NCBI GenBank assembly: GCA_964368645.1
Contig: CAYJBY010000003.1
Span: 1-64,000, forward strand
Length of the DNA: 64,000 nucleotides
Direction of reading: 5' to 3'
Source of the DNA: JAEDHM01 sp964368645
GTDB taxonomy: Bacteria > Bacillota > Clostridia > Christensenellales > CAG-1252
Shown piece after piece: positions 42,896 to 53,600 of this stretch; position 1 is the first letter of the stretch; each line of letters opens with the position of its first letter. The notes below the pieces were generated by a model. It had not been told where the DNA came from and searched no databases. It worked only from the letters and a program-made list of their open reading frames with translations. A program made the position numbers and the translations under genes.

Positions 42896-43066
42896 ATTGT
42901 CTTAATGGCAGTGCGTTTATGTCAGTACGTTTGGCAGTGCGTTTATGTCAGTACGTTTGGCAGTGCGTTTAGCAGTACGTTTGTCAGTGCGTTTGGCAGA
43001 TGTTTGGCAATACGTTTGTACGTTTGACAGTGCGTTTATGTCAGTGCGTTTTTGACATTGTCTTAA
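42893..43066. repeat. Minisatellite of 12-14-bp units flanked by 13-bp direct repeats
   Basis: About twelve units of G(G/T)CAGT(G/A)CGTTT, some with an added AT, fill 42907-43052. The array is bounded by two exact copies of GACATTGTCTTAA at 42893-42905 and 43054-43066. 43067-43232 shows no gene. Confidence 0.85.
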
Positions 43067-43232
43067 GGAGATTGGGTTATAGCTATCTCTTTAGGTCAAA
43101 GTATTTACGGTGCGTTCTAGCCTTGCGTTTACGATAGTGTGATATTGTACCGCTTTTGATATTTAATTCTGGGAGCAGTGCTATATTGACGTCCACCTTT
43201 CGCAACGGTGCAAGCACCTATTGTCGAGGCAA

Positions 43233-44909
43233 TTAGTTGAATCTTGCTTCCAATACCTGCGGCTCGGTGCCTGTGGTGAACTCGTATATCAGCTCGCTGC
43301 TAACTTTTTCGCCCTTTAGGTTATACCAACCGTCAAACTCCACAAAGGCATAATTCTTGGTAGCTTCTACCTTTACCGCCGTGCCTGTGGGAACAGCCAC
43401 GAACTGCTGATTAACCGCTACTTTACCCAGCTTGCCGTCGTTCGAGATAACCGCTAAGGTGCAACCTCTAACGTAGGTGTCGTCGTTGGCGCGGCCGGTG
43501 CCGTTATCATCGGTCTGTATATACATATTGCCGCGTTCCGCTTTTATCGTTTCGATAGAGGTGGTTGCGAAAATAGCCTTTTGCGTTTCACTGCCCTCAA
43601 TTAATATAGGCTGATCGATTATAGAGCCTAAATAGCACTCTCTTACGCCGTTATGGTGGGCCGTCATCGATACTGCGGTGTTATTGTAATAGGTCATAAC
43701 AACGTACTGGTTAATCAAAGCCAAAATGCGGTTGGTGGAAATCTGGGATACCGCTGTTTCCGCGTAAAACATCTCTATCGCTACGTCATAATCCTCAACA
43801 AGCTGTTGAATAGCCACGTAGTTTTGGTAAGCGGTGGTGTCGCCCTCGGGAAGCTCGCCTGTCCAGATAATGGGGAGCTGACTGTTGGCTTCCATTTTGT
43901 CAACCAAATCCACACCGGAGTAACCTACGCCGAAATAGGGATCTTCAAAGCTCAATCTCTGAGGAAGAACAGTAGCCGCCACGTCGCCCTCTTTAACCAA
44001 CTGGCTAAGCAGGAACGCCGTAGAAGTGGTAACGGAGCCGCCCATAGAATGGCAAGCCCAACGGACTTCCTTAGCCGTAATATCATAATAATCCAACGCG
44101 CGGAGCCAATAGCCTGCAAAATACTCCGCGATACAATAAGGTAACTCCTCGTAATCGCCTGTATAATCCTCGGGAGAGGTGCCTACTGCGGAATCGCCCT
44201 TATAGCGGCAATCATAGCAAACGATTTCGCCGTCTGCGTTATAAGCACAGCTCCAACTGCCGTCACGCTTGCGGTATCTCATTTTTTGAGGTCCCTCGGT
44301 GGACCAGCAACGTGCCTCAATGGTCTTGTTGCAGGTTACGCTGTACGCGCCGTTCTCCTCGCCTGCGGGAACAGTATCTGCGGTAGGCTCATCGGACAAA
44401 CGGTAGTAGTCGAAGGTCAAGACGTTGAAACCGTTATCCAACCATAGCTTGAGCAGGTTGACGTTAGGCGTGTCGTAATTGTAAACGGTCGGTTTCAGCA
44501 TCGTGCTGTTGGCGTTGTAAATACCGTACAAGGACTCCTGATACTGCTCCAAATCGTAAAAATAGGAATCCATCTGGATACCGTGGATATTGACGATAGT
44601 GGGCTTGTTGGGATCAAAGAGCTTGGTGCCGTAGCTTTTCACCTCTTCTACGTTGTCGGAAAGCACGTGGAACAAACCGCCTTGTGCCTCGTCGTAGCCA
44701 ACCCAGAATAAGCCGTTGTCGGCAAGGTCGGGGTGTTTATCCAAATCAAAATACGCCTTTTCCTTAAGCTCGGCGGCGGTGACCTTGACCACTCGTTCGC
44801 CCTTATCGGGAACGGGATCATTGCCGTTGTCACAAGCCGTTACTGCGGACAGGCACAAAATGAGAGTCAGAATGACAGATATTACGATAAAAAAGCGTTT
44901 CAATTTCAT
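43233..44909 (-). CDS. Alpha/beta-hydrolase-like lipoprotein
   Basis: A lipobox signal peptide (LSAVTAC) leads a 558-residue protein. The oxyanion phrase TIVNIHGIQMDSYFYDLEQY, strand FNVLTFDYYRLSD and nucleophile elbow WACHSMGGSV mark an alpha/beta-hydrolase fold, so an esterase or lipase role outside the cell is likely. A cysteine-rich insert (CWSTEG, CAYNADGEIVCYDC) lies between. The last 50 residues (YAFVEFDGWYNLKGEKVS, LEARFN) resemble an InlB-type beta repeat. The ATG at 44909 follows AGAGGTTGT; the open frame extends upstream but the signal peptide fixes the start. The substrate is unknown. Confidence 0.7.
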   Translation of the reverse strand: MKLKRFFIVISVILTLILCLSAVTACDNGNDPVPDKGERVVKVTAAELKEKAYFDLDKHPDLADNGLFWVGYDEAQGGLFHVLSDNVEEVKSYGTKLFDPNKPTIVNIHGIQMDSYFYDLEQYQESLYGIYNANSTMLKPTVYNYDTPNVNLLKLWLDNGFNVLTFDYYRLSDEPTADTVPAGEENGAYSVTCNKTIEARCWSTEGPQKMRYRKRDGSWSCAYNADGEIVCYDCRYKGDSAVGTSPEDYTGDYEELPYCIAEYFAGYWLRALDYYDITAKEVRWACHSMGGSVTTSTAFLLSQLVKEGDVAATVLPQRLSFEDPYFGVGYSGVDLVDKMEANSQLPIIWTGELPEGDTTAYQNYVAIQQLVEDYDVAIEMFYAETAVSQISTNRILALINQYVVMTYYNNTAVSMTAHHNGVRECYLGSIIDQPILIEGSETQKAIFATTSIETIKAERGNMYIQTDDNGTGRANDDTYVRGCTLAVISNDGKLGKVAVNQQFVAVPTGTAVKVEATKNYAFVEFDGWYNLKGEKVSSELIYEFTTGTEPQVLEARFN

Positions 44910-44979
44910 ACAACCTCTGAAAAAATGATTTTTTGACTTTTCTATTTTACTACATTCCGTTTTTTTTTGCAATACGATA

Positions 44980-45008
44980 TTGAAAAACACCGAAATATAA
45001 TATATAAT
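44980..45008 (+). promoter_or_regulatory. Promoter of the M20 peptidase gene
   Basis: TTGAAA (44980-44985), 17 bases, TATAAT (45003-45008), 31 bases before the start; AAGGAG is the ribosome site. Confidence 0.75.
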
Positions 45009-45039
45009 AATTCTATAATCTACAATAAGGAGACGAGTA

Positions 45040-46503
45040 ATGATCATACTCAACCTAATTTTTACTGTTTTTTACGTTATTTTCATAATAATTACCCTAC
45101 CGTATATGCTTATCAAGACGCTTTTTGTCAAGCCGAAGACCAAAACGGTGGAAAAAGTGCCTCTCATCGACGTGGATAAGGACGAGATCGGCAGACACCT
45201 ACAGGGTGCGGTAAGATGCAAGACCGTTTCCCTTCAGCACCCCGATACGGACGACGGCGCAGAATTCTTGAAATATCACGCCTATATCGACGCAACCTAC
45301 CCCACCATTGCCGCCACAGCTACAAAATACGTTATCAATAAGTATAGCCTTATTTACGAGGTTGCAGGTTCCGATCCTAGCCTAAAGCCTGCCGGATTTT
45401 TGGCGCACTTAGACGTTGTGCCTGCCCCCAAGGAAGGCTGGATAACCGATCCTTTCTCAGGAGAGCTTATGGAAGACGGATATATTTACGGCAGAGGCGC
45501 GATGGATATGAAGAGTCAGTTTATTGCGCTGATGGACGCAACGGAAACCCTGCTTAAGAGCAAGGGCACGCCTAAGCGCACGATTTACCTTTGCTTCGGA
45601 CACGACGAGGAATACGTCACCGAAGACGGCGCACCTAAGATAGTGGAATTTTTGAAGGAAAAGGGCGTTAAACTTGACTTTTTGGTGGACGAGGGCGGCT
45701 TGATTTTGGACGGCAAACTGCTTGGCGTTAATAACAAAATCGCTTTAATCGGTACCTGCGAAAAAGGTCAGGCTGACTACGAGCTCACCGCTACGGTACC
45801 CGGCGGTCACTCCTCTATGCCCGACCGCACCAACTCTGTTATCGAGCTTTCCAAGGCTATTACATCTATCGTTAAGCACCCTATGCCCTCCAAGTGGACG
45901 CCTGCTACGGTGGAAATGGTTGACAGTCTTGCTCCTTATATGGGCTACGGCTTTAGACTCGCGTTTGCCAACAGACGGATTTTGGGACCTGCTATCAAGT
46001 TCGCGCTTGCCAACGTATCCACCATTACGAACTCCGTGGTTAGAACTTCCTTTGCGCCTACTATGCTTAAGGGCAGTGACGCTCCCAACGTAATCCCCGG
46101 CAGTTCTACCGCTAATGTAAACGTCAGACTTATTACAGGTCAAACCGTTGAACAGGTGCAGAAATATCTCCAAAAACACGCTGGAAAGCACGTCACCGTT
46201 TCGGTCAGCTCCGGTTCGGAAGCGTCGCCTTATTGCAGCAGTCAATCCGTTCCTTTTGCGGAGTTGGAAAAGGCAATAAAGCAGGCTTACGACGGTATGA
46301 TAGTCGCGCCCTTTATGTTCACAGCAGGTACGGACGCTAAGTATTACTACCCTGTTTGCGATAACGTATTCCGCTTTACTCCGTTCTGCTACTCCGAGGA
46401 CGACAGAGAAAGAGTCCACGCCATCAACGAGCGTTGCACTCCCGAAAGCTTGGTGCAGGCGGCGCAGTTCTTCGGCTGTATGATTACGAATACCTGCTAT
46501 TGA
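45040..46503 (+). CDS. Membrane-anchored M20-family metallopeptidase
   Basis: The 487-residue protein has an N-terminal membrane helix (ILNLIFTVFYVIFIIITLPY) and an M20 domain with the zinc ligands in GFLAHLDVVPAPKEGW, YGRGAMDMK and FGHDEEYVTEDGA, and a dimerisation region with VPGGHSSMPDRTNSV. Family members are di- or aminoacylases and carboxypeptidases (PM20D1-like length). Which side of the membrane the domain faces is not clear. It is divergent from the lipoprotein gene. Confidence 0.92.
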   Translation: MIILNLIFTVFYVIFIIITLPYMLIKTLFVKPKTKTVEKVPLIDVDKDEIGRHLQGAVRCKTVSLQHPDTDDGAEFLKYHAYIDATYPTIAATATKYVINKYSLIYEVAGSDPSLKPAGFLAHLDVVPAPKEGWITDPFSGELMEDGYIYGRGAMDMKSQFIALMDATETLLKSKGTPKRTIYLCFGHDEEYVTEDGAPKIVEFLKEKGVKLDFLVDEGGLILDGKLLGVNNKIALIGTCEKGQADYELTATVPGGHSSMPDRTNSVIELSKAITSIVKHPMPSKWTPATVEMVDSLAPYMGYGFRLAFANRRILGPAIKFALANVSTITNSVVRTSFAPTMLKGSDAPNVIPGSSTANVNVRLITGQTVEQVQKYLQKHAGKHVTVSVSSGSEASPYCSSQSVPFAELEKAIKQAYDGMIVAPFMFTAGTDAKYYYPVCDNVFRFTPFCYSEDDRERVHAINERCTPESLVQAAQFFGCMITNTCY

Positions 46504-46594
46504 TATACAAGCATTTAATTCTATCTTGCCGCAGTTATTAAGCGGTGAGAAAACATAGCTGTTGCGTTTTTAATACATAATGCGGCAACAATAC

Positions 46595-46623
46595 AAAAAA
46601 GCGCGGATAATTCCGCGCTTTTT
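46595..46623 (+). terminator. Terminator after the M20 peptidase gene
   Basis: AAAAAAGCGCGGA-TAAT-TCCGCGCTTTTT, a long stem with T-run. Confidence 0.9.
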
Positions 46624-46730
46624 ATGTATGTAGTGAGCAATATTCAAAACAGAATAACAAACCCCTTATGGGAAAAAATTAAGTGTAACAAGAATACAGT
46701 AAAGACTATTAAGTAGTTAAGTAAGTTCGA

Positions 46731-46870
46731 TAATGCCGCGTAAACGCGAGATTCTTCACGGCGCGTAAACGTGCGTTCAGAATGACAGGACTAACTTCCG
46801 TATTTGGGAAAACTGCTCCCTTTATTTCGGCACGTGACTACCGTATAAACGTGCGTTCGGAATGACAGGA
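46731..46870. repeat. Dispersed repeat, diverged copy C (two parts)
   Basis: Part one (46731-46790) reads GCCGCGTAAACGCGAGATTCTTC and ends CAGAATGACAGGA. Part two (46838-46870) reads ACCGTATAAACGTGCGTTC and ends GGAATGACAGGA. The core palindrome is CGCGT-AA-ACGCG here, a paired change relative to CGCAT-AA-ATGCG of copies A and B. The rest of 46504-47055 has no gene. Confidence 0.75.
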
Positions 46871-46908
46871 TTGTACCGCACGGGAAACGCTATGGTAACG
46901 CGGAATAG

Positions 46909-46996
46909 AAAAAAGGACGGCGTTACGATACAAAGCCATAATTGTTAAACAAGAAAGCGAATAACAATCGGAGTATATTACGTAACTGCCGTCCTA
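46909..46996 (-). terminator. Long-loop inverted repeat with T-run after the XRE-cupin gene
   Basis: On the minus strand AGGACGGC(A)GTTAC and GTAACGCCGTCCT, about 57 bases apart, can pair (13 bp, one extra base) and are followed by six Ts. This looks like a terminator whose loop holds an unusually long insert. Confidence 0.6.
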
Positions 46997-47055
46997 TATT
47001 TGTTGGTAGTTTAGTTAAATACTTGCGGTACAGTCTTTACCTTAAACGATAACGA

Positions 47056-47598
47056 TTAAGCCTCAAGTATCACGGTAAGGAATTTTGCCTTGCCGCCCAT
47101 AGCTATTTGAGCGTGGGGAATACGAGGGTTAAAATAAATACTGTCGCCTGCCTTGAGGTAATATTCCTTAGCACCCAAAATCACTCTTAAACTGCCTTCC
47201 AAAACGTAGTTGAACTCCTGTCCGCTGTGAGTTACGGAATCAGGCTCGATGTCAGGCTCAAGTTCAACCAGCATAGGCTCCATTTTGCGCCCGATAAACT
47301 TGTTGGCAAGGGATACGAAGCTGTAACCGGAATAGCGTTCGACTCTGGTGCCGTTGCCGTCGTAAACTACGTCACAATCAGATTTGGTACTGAATGAGCC
47401 TGTCAACAGCATAGTAGGATCCATATCCAACGCGGCGGCTATGTTATAAAAAGTGCCGATAGGAATATCCTTTTTGCCGCTTTCATATTCTGCGTATTCA
47501 GCCTCGGGAATGCCGACCTTGCTCGACATTTCCTCCATTGAAAAATCACAAAACTCTCTTAAATCCTTAATTTTTGCAGATACGTCCAAAGTATTCAT
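47056..47598 (-). CDS. XRE-family regulator with C-terminal cupin domain
   Basis: The 180-residue protein has a helix-turn-helix at residues about 8-62 (MEEMSSKVGIPEAEYAEYESGKK) and a small-molecule-binding cupin (VTHSGQEFNYVLEGSLRV, YLKAGDSIYFNPRIPHAQI). Such proteins control transporters or metabolic genes in response to an unknown ligand. It follows the giant surface-protein gene by 14 bases with GGAGGTAACT as ribosome site, so it may be co-transcribed and could regulate that gene. Confidence 0.92.
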   Translation of the reverse strand: MNTLDVSAKIKDLREFCDFSMEEMSSKVGIPEAEYAEYESGKKDIPIGTFYNIAAALDMDPTMLLTGSFSTKSDCDVVYDGNGTRVERYSGYSFVSLANKFIGRKMEPMLVELEPDIEPDSVTHSGQEFNYVLEGSLRVILGAKEYYLKAGDSIYFNPRIPHAQIAMGGKAKFLTVILEA

Positions 47599-47612
47599 AG
47601 TTACCTCCAGTA

Positions 47613-50600
47613 TTACATCATATCGTTGCCGCCGCCTTCGCCGTCGTTTCTATCGTCGTCAAAGCTGCGCGAGGTCTTGCGGATGATGATTTCGTCATCG
47701 TCACTGCTTTCCTGTGATTCGGTTGCTTTCGCGGTTGCGGTGCTTGCGCCGCCCTCTTCGCCAAAGCTTCTGCTGCTCTTCGTTATAATAATATCATCGC
47801 TCTCCGACGCGCCCCCTGCGGTTATACCGATGGTATTGTCTTCCTGTGCTGTCTCGGTCAACTCTGCGCTATCGGCACTGCCGCCCTCTTCCGAGCCGTT
47901 GCCTTGCGCGTCCTCGGTCACTTCTTGAATCTCCTCATCGGTTCCGTTAGCGTCCTCGGAAGTTTCTCCTGCCGCGCCGTCAGTGGGTGCCTTGTCGTCA
48001 ATATCTATGCCGCCCGTAAGCTGTTTAATCTCTTGCAGTTTCTTGCGGCGTTTTGCGCTTCTTACGCACAGCACTATTATCAGCGCGATAACCATAACGA
48101 TAACCAAAGCCACTACGCAGAACGGCCAAATCTCCAAGGTTACTAAGGATATGTATTTGAAACGGCTGTCCTCGAAGGTCAGCTTGTTATCCTTGACGGT
48201 AGCCTTCTTAACAGACGCCATACTTCCGTCGCCGTAGAAAGCCAAGATGTAAACGCTCTTGCCGTTAAGCTCTTCGGGGGCGGTAATCGTTACGGATATA
48301 GGTCTGGAGGGCTGTACGCCGTCAGCATCGGAGTTAATCTCATAAACCGACTTTACGTTGAACACAGCCAGCATCGGGATTACTGTCTTGCCCACGGTAA
48401 ACAGCGGATAACTGCCCAGAACCAAGTCGGAATCTCTGTAAATCTCACCGCTTTCGTCCTTGGTGACGGTCAGCTTATTTTCGGGATAAATCACGTTAAT
48501 CATACCCGATTGATAGGATACGTTAAAGTTAGATTCGTCGTTAGACGTGCTTAGCAGCTGAGGAGTTACGGTGTTGTAACCCTCGATAAACGCAGTATTA
48601 GCGGCGAAGCCGTAAGTGCCCTTAAGTAGAGCCACGATAGCGTCGCTCAGCTCGGATATTTCGTCCGCCATATAACGTACTCTTGGCGTAACGTCTGTGC
48701 CTACGCGGTTGATGTCTTCCTCGTAGATTGTGACGATAACGTCACGCTTTGAAACTGTATAAACCAGCTCGACAGTTTGGCTGTCCTGTGCGGTCAATAC
48801 GTCCACGTTGATAGTAAAGTACTCGGTTATATCCTTCTTATCATTTAGAATTTTGATGGTATTACCTGCATTGTCCGCCGCCAGCCCGTAGGTGCCTACG
48901 TTGAGAATCGTGCCGTTGGGAACAAAAATCTTTTCTGTGCCCTCGGTATAATAAACGCCTGCACTGCCGCTCCACTGGTACTCGCCCAGATTGGTTACAA
49001 GCTCAAGCTTGACCGCGGCTAGCGATTCGCCGTAAACGGCTTCCAAATCGGCATCTGCGGCTATCTTAAATCTTATCGCCTGTTTGCTGATGTAATAATA
49101 GCTCTGTCCTTGTGACGCATACGTATAGGTTATATCGTAGTTGGAGGTCACGTCCAGATTAGCGGAGTCGCGGATATTCAGCGAGCCGGGGGTAATGCGA
49201 TATTTGCGAACGTAAACAGATTCCGTCTCAGTAAGAGTGGAAGTCACGTCGGTCAAGCCTAGTTTTCCTGCGAGATGGTTGCCGTTGTTGACGGTATAAT
49301 ACGTAGTTCTGGGAGCGTAATCTCCGGGAAGCGTAACCGCCGTAAACGTGTTGCCGCTCTTGACGTAATACGTTCCGACAGTGGAGGAGCCGACCTGATT
49401 GGCAACAATGTAATTAGACAGATAAATCGTGCGGTCTGAAGCGTCCTTAACCGTTATTACGTCAGGATTATTGACCAGACTTGCGGATAAAGCGTCCAAA
49501 TCCGAACCGTCATACTTCCAATTAAGGCTCTTAATCGCTATGGTAATCACCTTTTTGGATATAGCGTAGTTGCCGTTGCTGACGGTAAGGTCGTAGTTGG
49601 AAGTTACGTCATAACCTTGACTGTCCTTAATAACCACGGTGCCGACCGTTATTGCGTAACTGCCTGCGTTTTCGCCTGCCGCTCTCGTAGGCGTGCAGTT
49701 ATAGCTGTCGCCGAAGATCAATTCGCCTGATACAATATAGGTTCTGAGGGGCTGGTCACTGTCACCGTAAACCTTGCCTTGACCGCGTTCAACGCCTATC
49801 GTTAATCCGCGTTTGACTATATCGTAATATGCAGTAGCCAACACAAAGGATACGTTATCCTCAAGTTTTGCCGCGATGCCGTCCGCAAGAGTAAAGTCGC
49901 TGTCCGAGAAGCTCAAGGTTCCCTGCTTTATCAGATAACTGCCTACCGCCTTGCCTAAACCGTCACTGCCCTTCTCTCTAACCAGTTTGCCGTTGAAAAC
50001 AGCAGTGAAAAGCTCGGAATCGGTAGCGTCCTCGGAAAGAGCCGCTATTGTTTTAAGTACCTTTTTGTCCTCGTTGGAAAGAGCGTAACCAAGGTTATCG
50101 TCCTCATCGGCAAAGGGGTTGTATTGAACAGGTTTCGCCGACGGCGTAACCGTAATCACTCTTTCGGTAATATCCGCTTTCAGCGTGGGACAAGTCAGCT
50201 CGTAATACTTGCCGCCGTCACCGCTGATACCGTCTGCGCCGTTCTCGTCGGTAAAGCTCACCGACACGCCGATGTTCTTGCCCTTGCTAACCTTTGCAAA
50301 GGTAGCGGAAAGCGTACCCTCAAAGGTGTATTTCGCCTTGCCGTCAGCCATAACCATCGCGCCTAAGCCTACGCCTTCGGAGTCGGTCATAACCGTAAGA
50401 ACAGGCTGTCCGCTAAGCTCCGCTTTCAGTGAGTTGTCGAAAGCCTTGCCGACTGCGGTAATACCTGTAATAACCAATTTACCTTTCTGTATCACGAAAC
50501 CGTTACCGCCGTTGATATATCTGCCGGAGTTCTTTTGTTCCAACGAAATAAGTCCGTTGGTGTCCATAATACGTCTTTCGGAGGAAGGATCGTTATAAGC

Positions 50601-53600
50601 CGCGATGAACGTGTTATTGTTAGATAAGTATTCGTTAAGATTGCGCAGGAATACTACCTCAACCATATATATCTCGTCTGCGGCGCAGGGAACAACGGGA
50701 GCGGAGTTCAGCAACGTGAAGTTGTAAATGGTCTCCTGAATGCGCTCAATCTTTTTACCTACGTAATAGTTGAGCATATAATCGCTGTTGTAAATCAAAT
50801 CCACGTAACTCTTAACCGAATTAACAGTGGTGTAGAAGTTGACGCTGTACTCTTTCGCCAAACCGTTGTAGTTAAGATTATCCGCCTGTAGCTTGAAATC
50901 CCACTGCAAAACCGAGGGAGTGAATACCGTAAATACGTATTCATACGTGTCGCCGTTGGATATTGAAAGCACGGTGCTCGCAGGATTGCGAGTGTAGGTG
51001 CCCTCTGTGGTTGAGAGCATAAACTGCGGCAAATCCCTAATGAACGTGATTATCATTCTGTAAGAGCTGGAGCCGTCCTTAGAATCGCCGTCAGCCTGAT
51101 CGTCAACCTTGAAACGGTTGGTAGGCTCGTGGCTTATTGTTCCGCCTGCGGCGTAACGGTATTCTATGGAGTAATCAACGTCCTGTGTAAGCGTGATTAG
51201 CGTGCTTGCTCCAAAGTAAAAGCTGAGAGAACGGCTGAAACCGTACTGAGCGAACGCGGCATCCTTGCCTTCGGCAAAGGATACGGGCTTGGTCAAAACG
51301 ATACGCAGTTCGTCAGGCTCGACTATGCTGTAGGACGTGTCGAAATAATCGTTGGAGTTGATTTTCACCCCGTTAGCGACAGCTCTGGTTTCCGAATCGA
51401 AACTGCCCGCAATGCTGTAACAGCTGTAAACGAATTGAGCACTGTCGGCGGTCTTGTCGAATACCAATCGTACCGTATAACTGCCTGCGGCAGAGGGAGG
51501 AGTAATCTCTCCGTTCTTGATGATAGTGGTGTCGGTCAGTCTTTCGTAGAACTGCACGTCGAACAACGCCGAAGCAATATTGTCGCCGTCAGCGCCGTAA
51601 ACAACGCCGAACTGATCGGATACGTTGACTATCTTGCCGTCGGTGACGTTCTGCGCGGTAACTGCCGCCGCCGTCAGTTCGAAGCCCTTGGCAATCTTGT
51701 CGGGATCTACGGTATAGAAGCCGTAATGCGTTATGCTCTTGACGTTAGCGTCCGCATAAAGGGTGTCGGTGGTGTTACCTTCAAAATCCAGTACCGTAAC
51801 CAAGGGTAACGGAGAAATCACGAAGGAGGTATTAACGCCGTTGTCCGCTTTCACCGCGAAATACAGCTTCGCGTCATACTGCGTGTTTGCGTGCGCTCCG
51901 TCGCACACCGCGCTTACGGTATTGACGGATAGGTTAGGATTGGTAACCGCCAGCTTAGCCATATAGCGGTTGGTGGCGTACTTCTCGCCTGCGGTCTGGG
52001 GCTTGGCGTAGGCTGTCACCTCGTAACCGTCGCCGCTTCCTGCATAATAGTTAAGGCTGAAATCGGTATCGGTTAAATTGCTTACAACCACGTTCGCACC
52101 GTTATTCGCCTTTTTGTAAACGTAGGTGGGCTGAACTCCGCCCTTGCTCTCCACTCGATACATCGCCTTCTCTTCAACGGGAATATTAACCGTCACGTTG
52201 AGGGAAAGTCTTGCAATCGTGAAGCTATGCTCCACTAATTCTCCTGAAGTCAGCGCGGAATCATCGGTATAGAAAATACCGTATTTCGGATAGCTCTTGT
52301 TAAACGCCGCCGCAACGGTGTAATTGTCTGCCGCTATAACTGCGGCGTTGGACGCTGTATATGCGTCTAAGCCCTCGGTCGCCTGCTTGTACATTAAGGT
52401 ATAGTCCACGCCGCCGACGATATCGGCAACAGGTCTTGAATTGGCCTTGAAACGAACGGTATAGGTTTTGACTTCCTTATCGTAAACCAAATCATCGTCC
52501 GCGGTGAAAATCGCCTCGAACACCATAGGATTGATGGTGAAGGTGAGAGTTTTACTTTCGCCTGCGCTGATACCGTAGTACGGCACGTCGTTGACAAAGC
52601 TCATAACCGCGGTATAGGTGCCCGGCTGTAAGGGATAGCCGATTAAACCGCTGGCCGTATAATAATTAATAAAATAATCGCTGCGTTCGGCAAGCGCAGT
52701 AAAGCCGCCGAAATCAACCGTTACGCGCTTATAGTTGCCGTCATAATCCGCGTTGGGAGAAAGAATTACGATATTCTCGATACCTGCGGAAGCGGTCTTT
52801 TTATATTGATAGTAGAATTGGGTGCCGTCAAGGATACCCATATCGCCGTGATCGGCGGTGGCTTTTGCGACTACGAGGTAATTGCCCAGCGGCGAGCTTG
52901 ATTTCAGCTCACTGCGACTGCAATAAATACCGTTGTCAACGTAGTAGTAGCTGATGGTGTAGTCCGTATAAGAGGACGACTGCATAGCCTTGAGTGAGGT
53001 TTCGACGGCAGGATCCGCGGAAACGATGGAAAAGTCGAAATAATATCTGTCGGACGCGCCGAAATCGGCGAAGGCGGCAGTATCGGGATTGGCAGGAGAA
53101 ATACCGTTAGCCACGGTGTGGGTGTTGACAGTCCAAACCGAATTGAAGACCAAGCAACCTACGTAGTCGCCGATCGCATCGGGCGCGGTGCGAGTCCAAG
53201 CTCCTGCGCTGTAATAGAACAGGTAATACTTTGAGCTGTCGCATTCTGTGCCGTTATAGGATACAACGGGCGTAAAGGAAACCGCTGAACCGCTGTGAGT
53301 ATAACTAAGCTCAAAGCCTTCGTAGGAAGCCTCGTTGATAATGCGGAATTCTCTGGAGTAAACACTGCCTTTCAGTACGCTGTAGGAGCTGTATGTAACC
53401 GTTTGGTTAAAAGTGATAACCGCCTTATAGCGACCTATGGCAGAGGGCTTTTTGCCGATTTCCATAGAAACGAACTGATCGTTAACAGGACTGTACTGAT
53501 AATAGCTTATGCTATAAGCGTCCGACGCAATGTTAGATACGGTGCCGTTTTTGTAGAACACAGGCAAAATATCCGTTTCCGCATAAACGGAGTTGTTGAT

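Noticed and set aside
42520..43232. Insertion sequence or transposon remnant
   Set aside because: Only simple tandem and palindromic repeats are present; no transposase fragment or terminal inverted repeats were seen.
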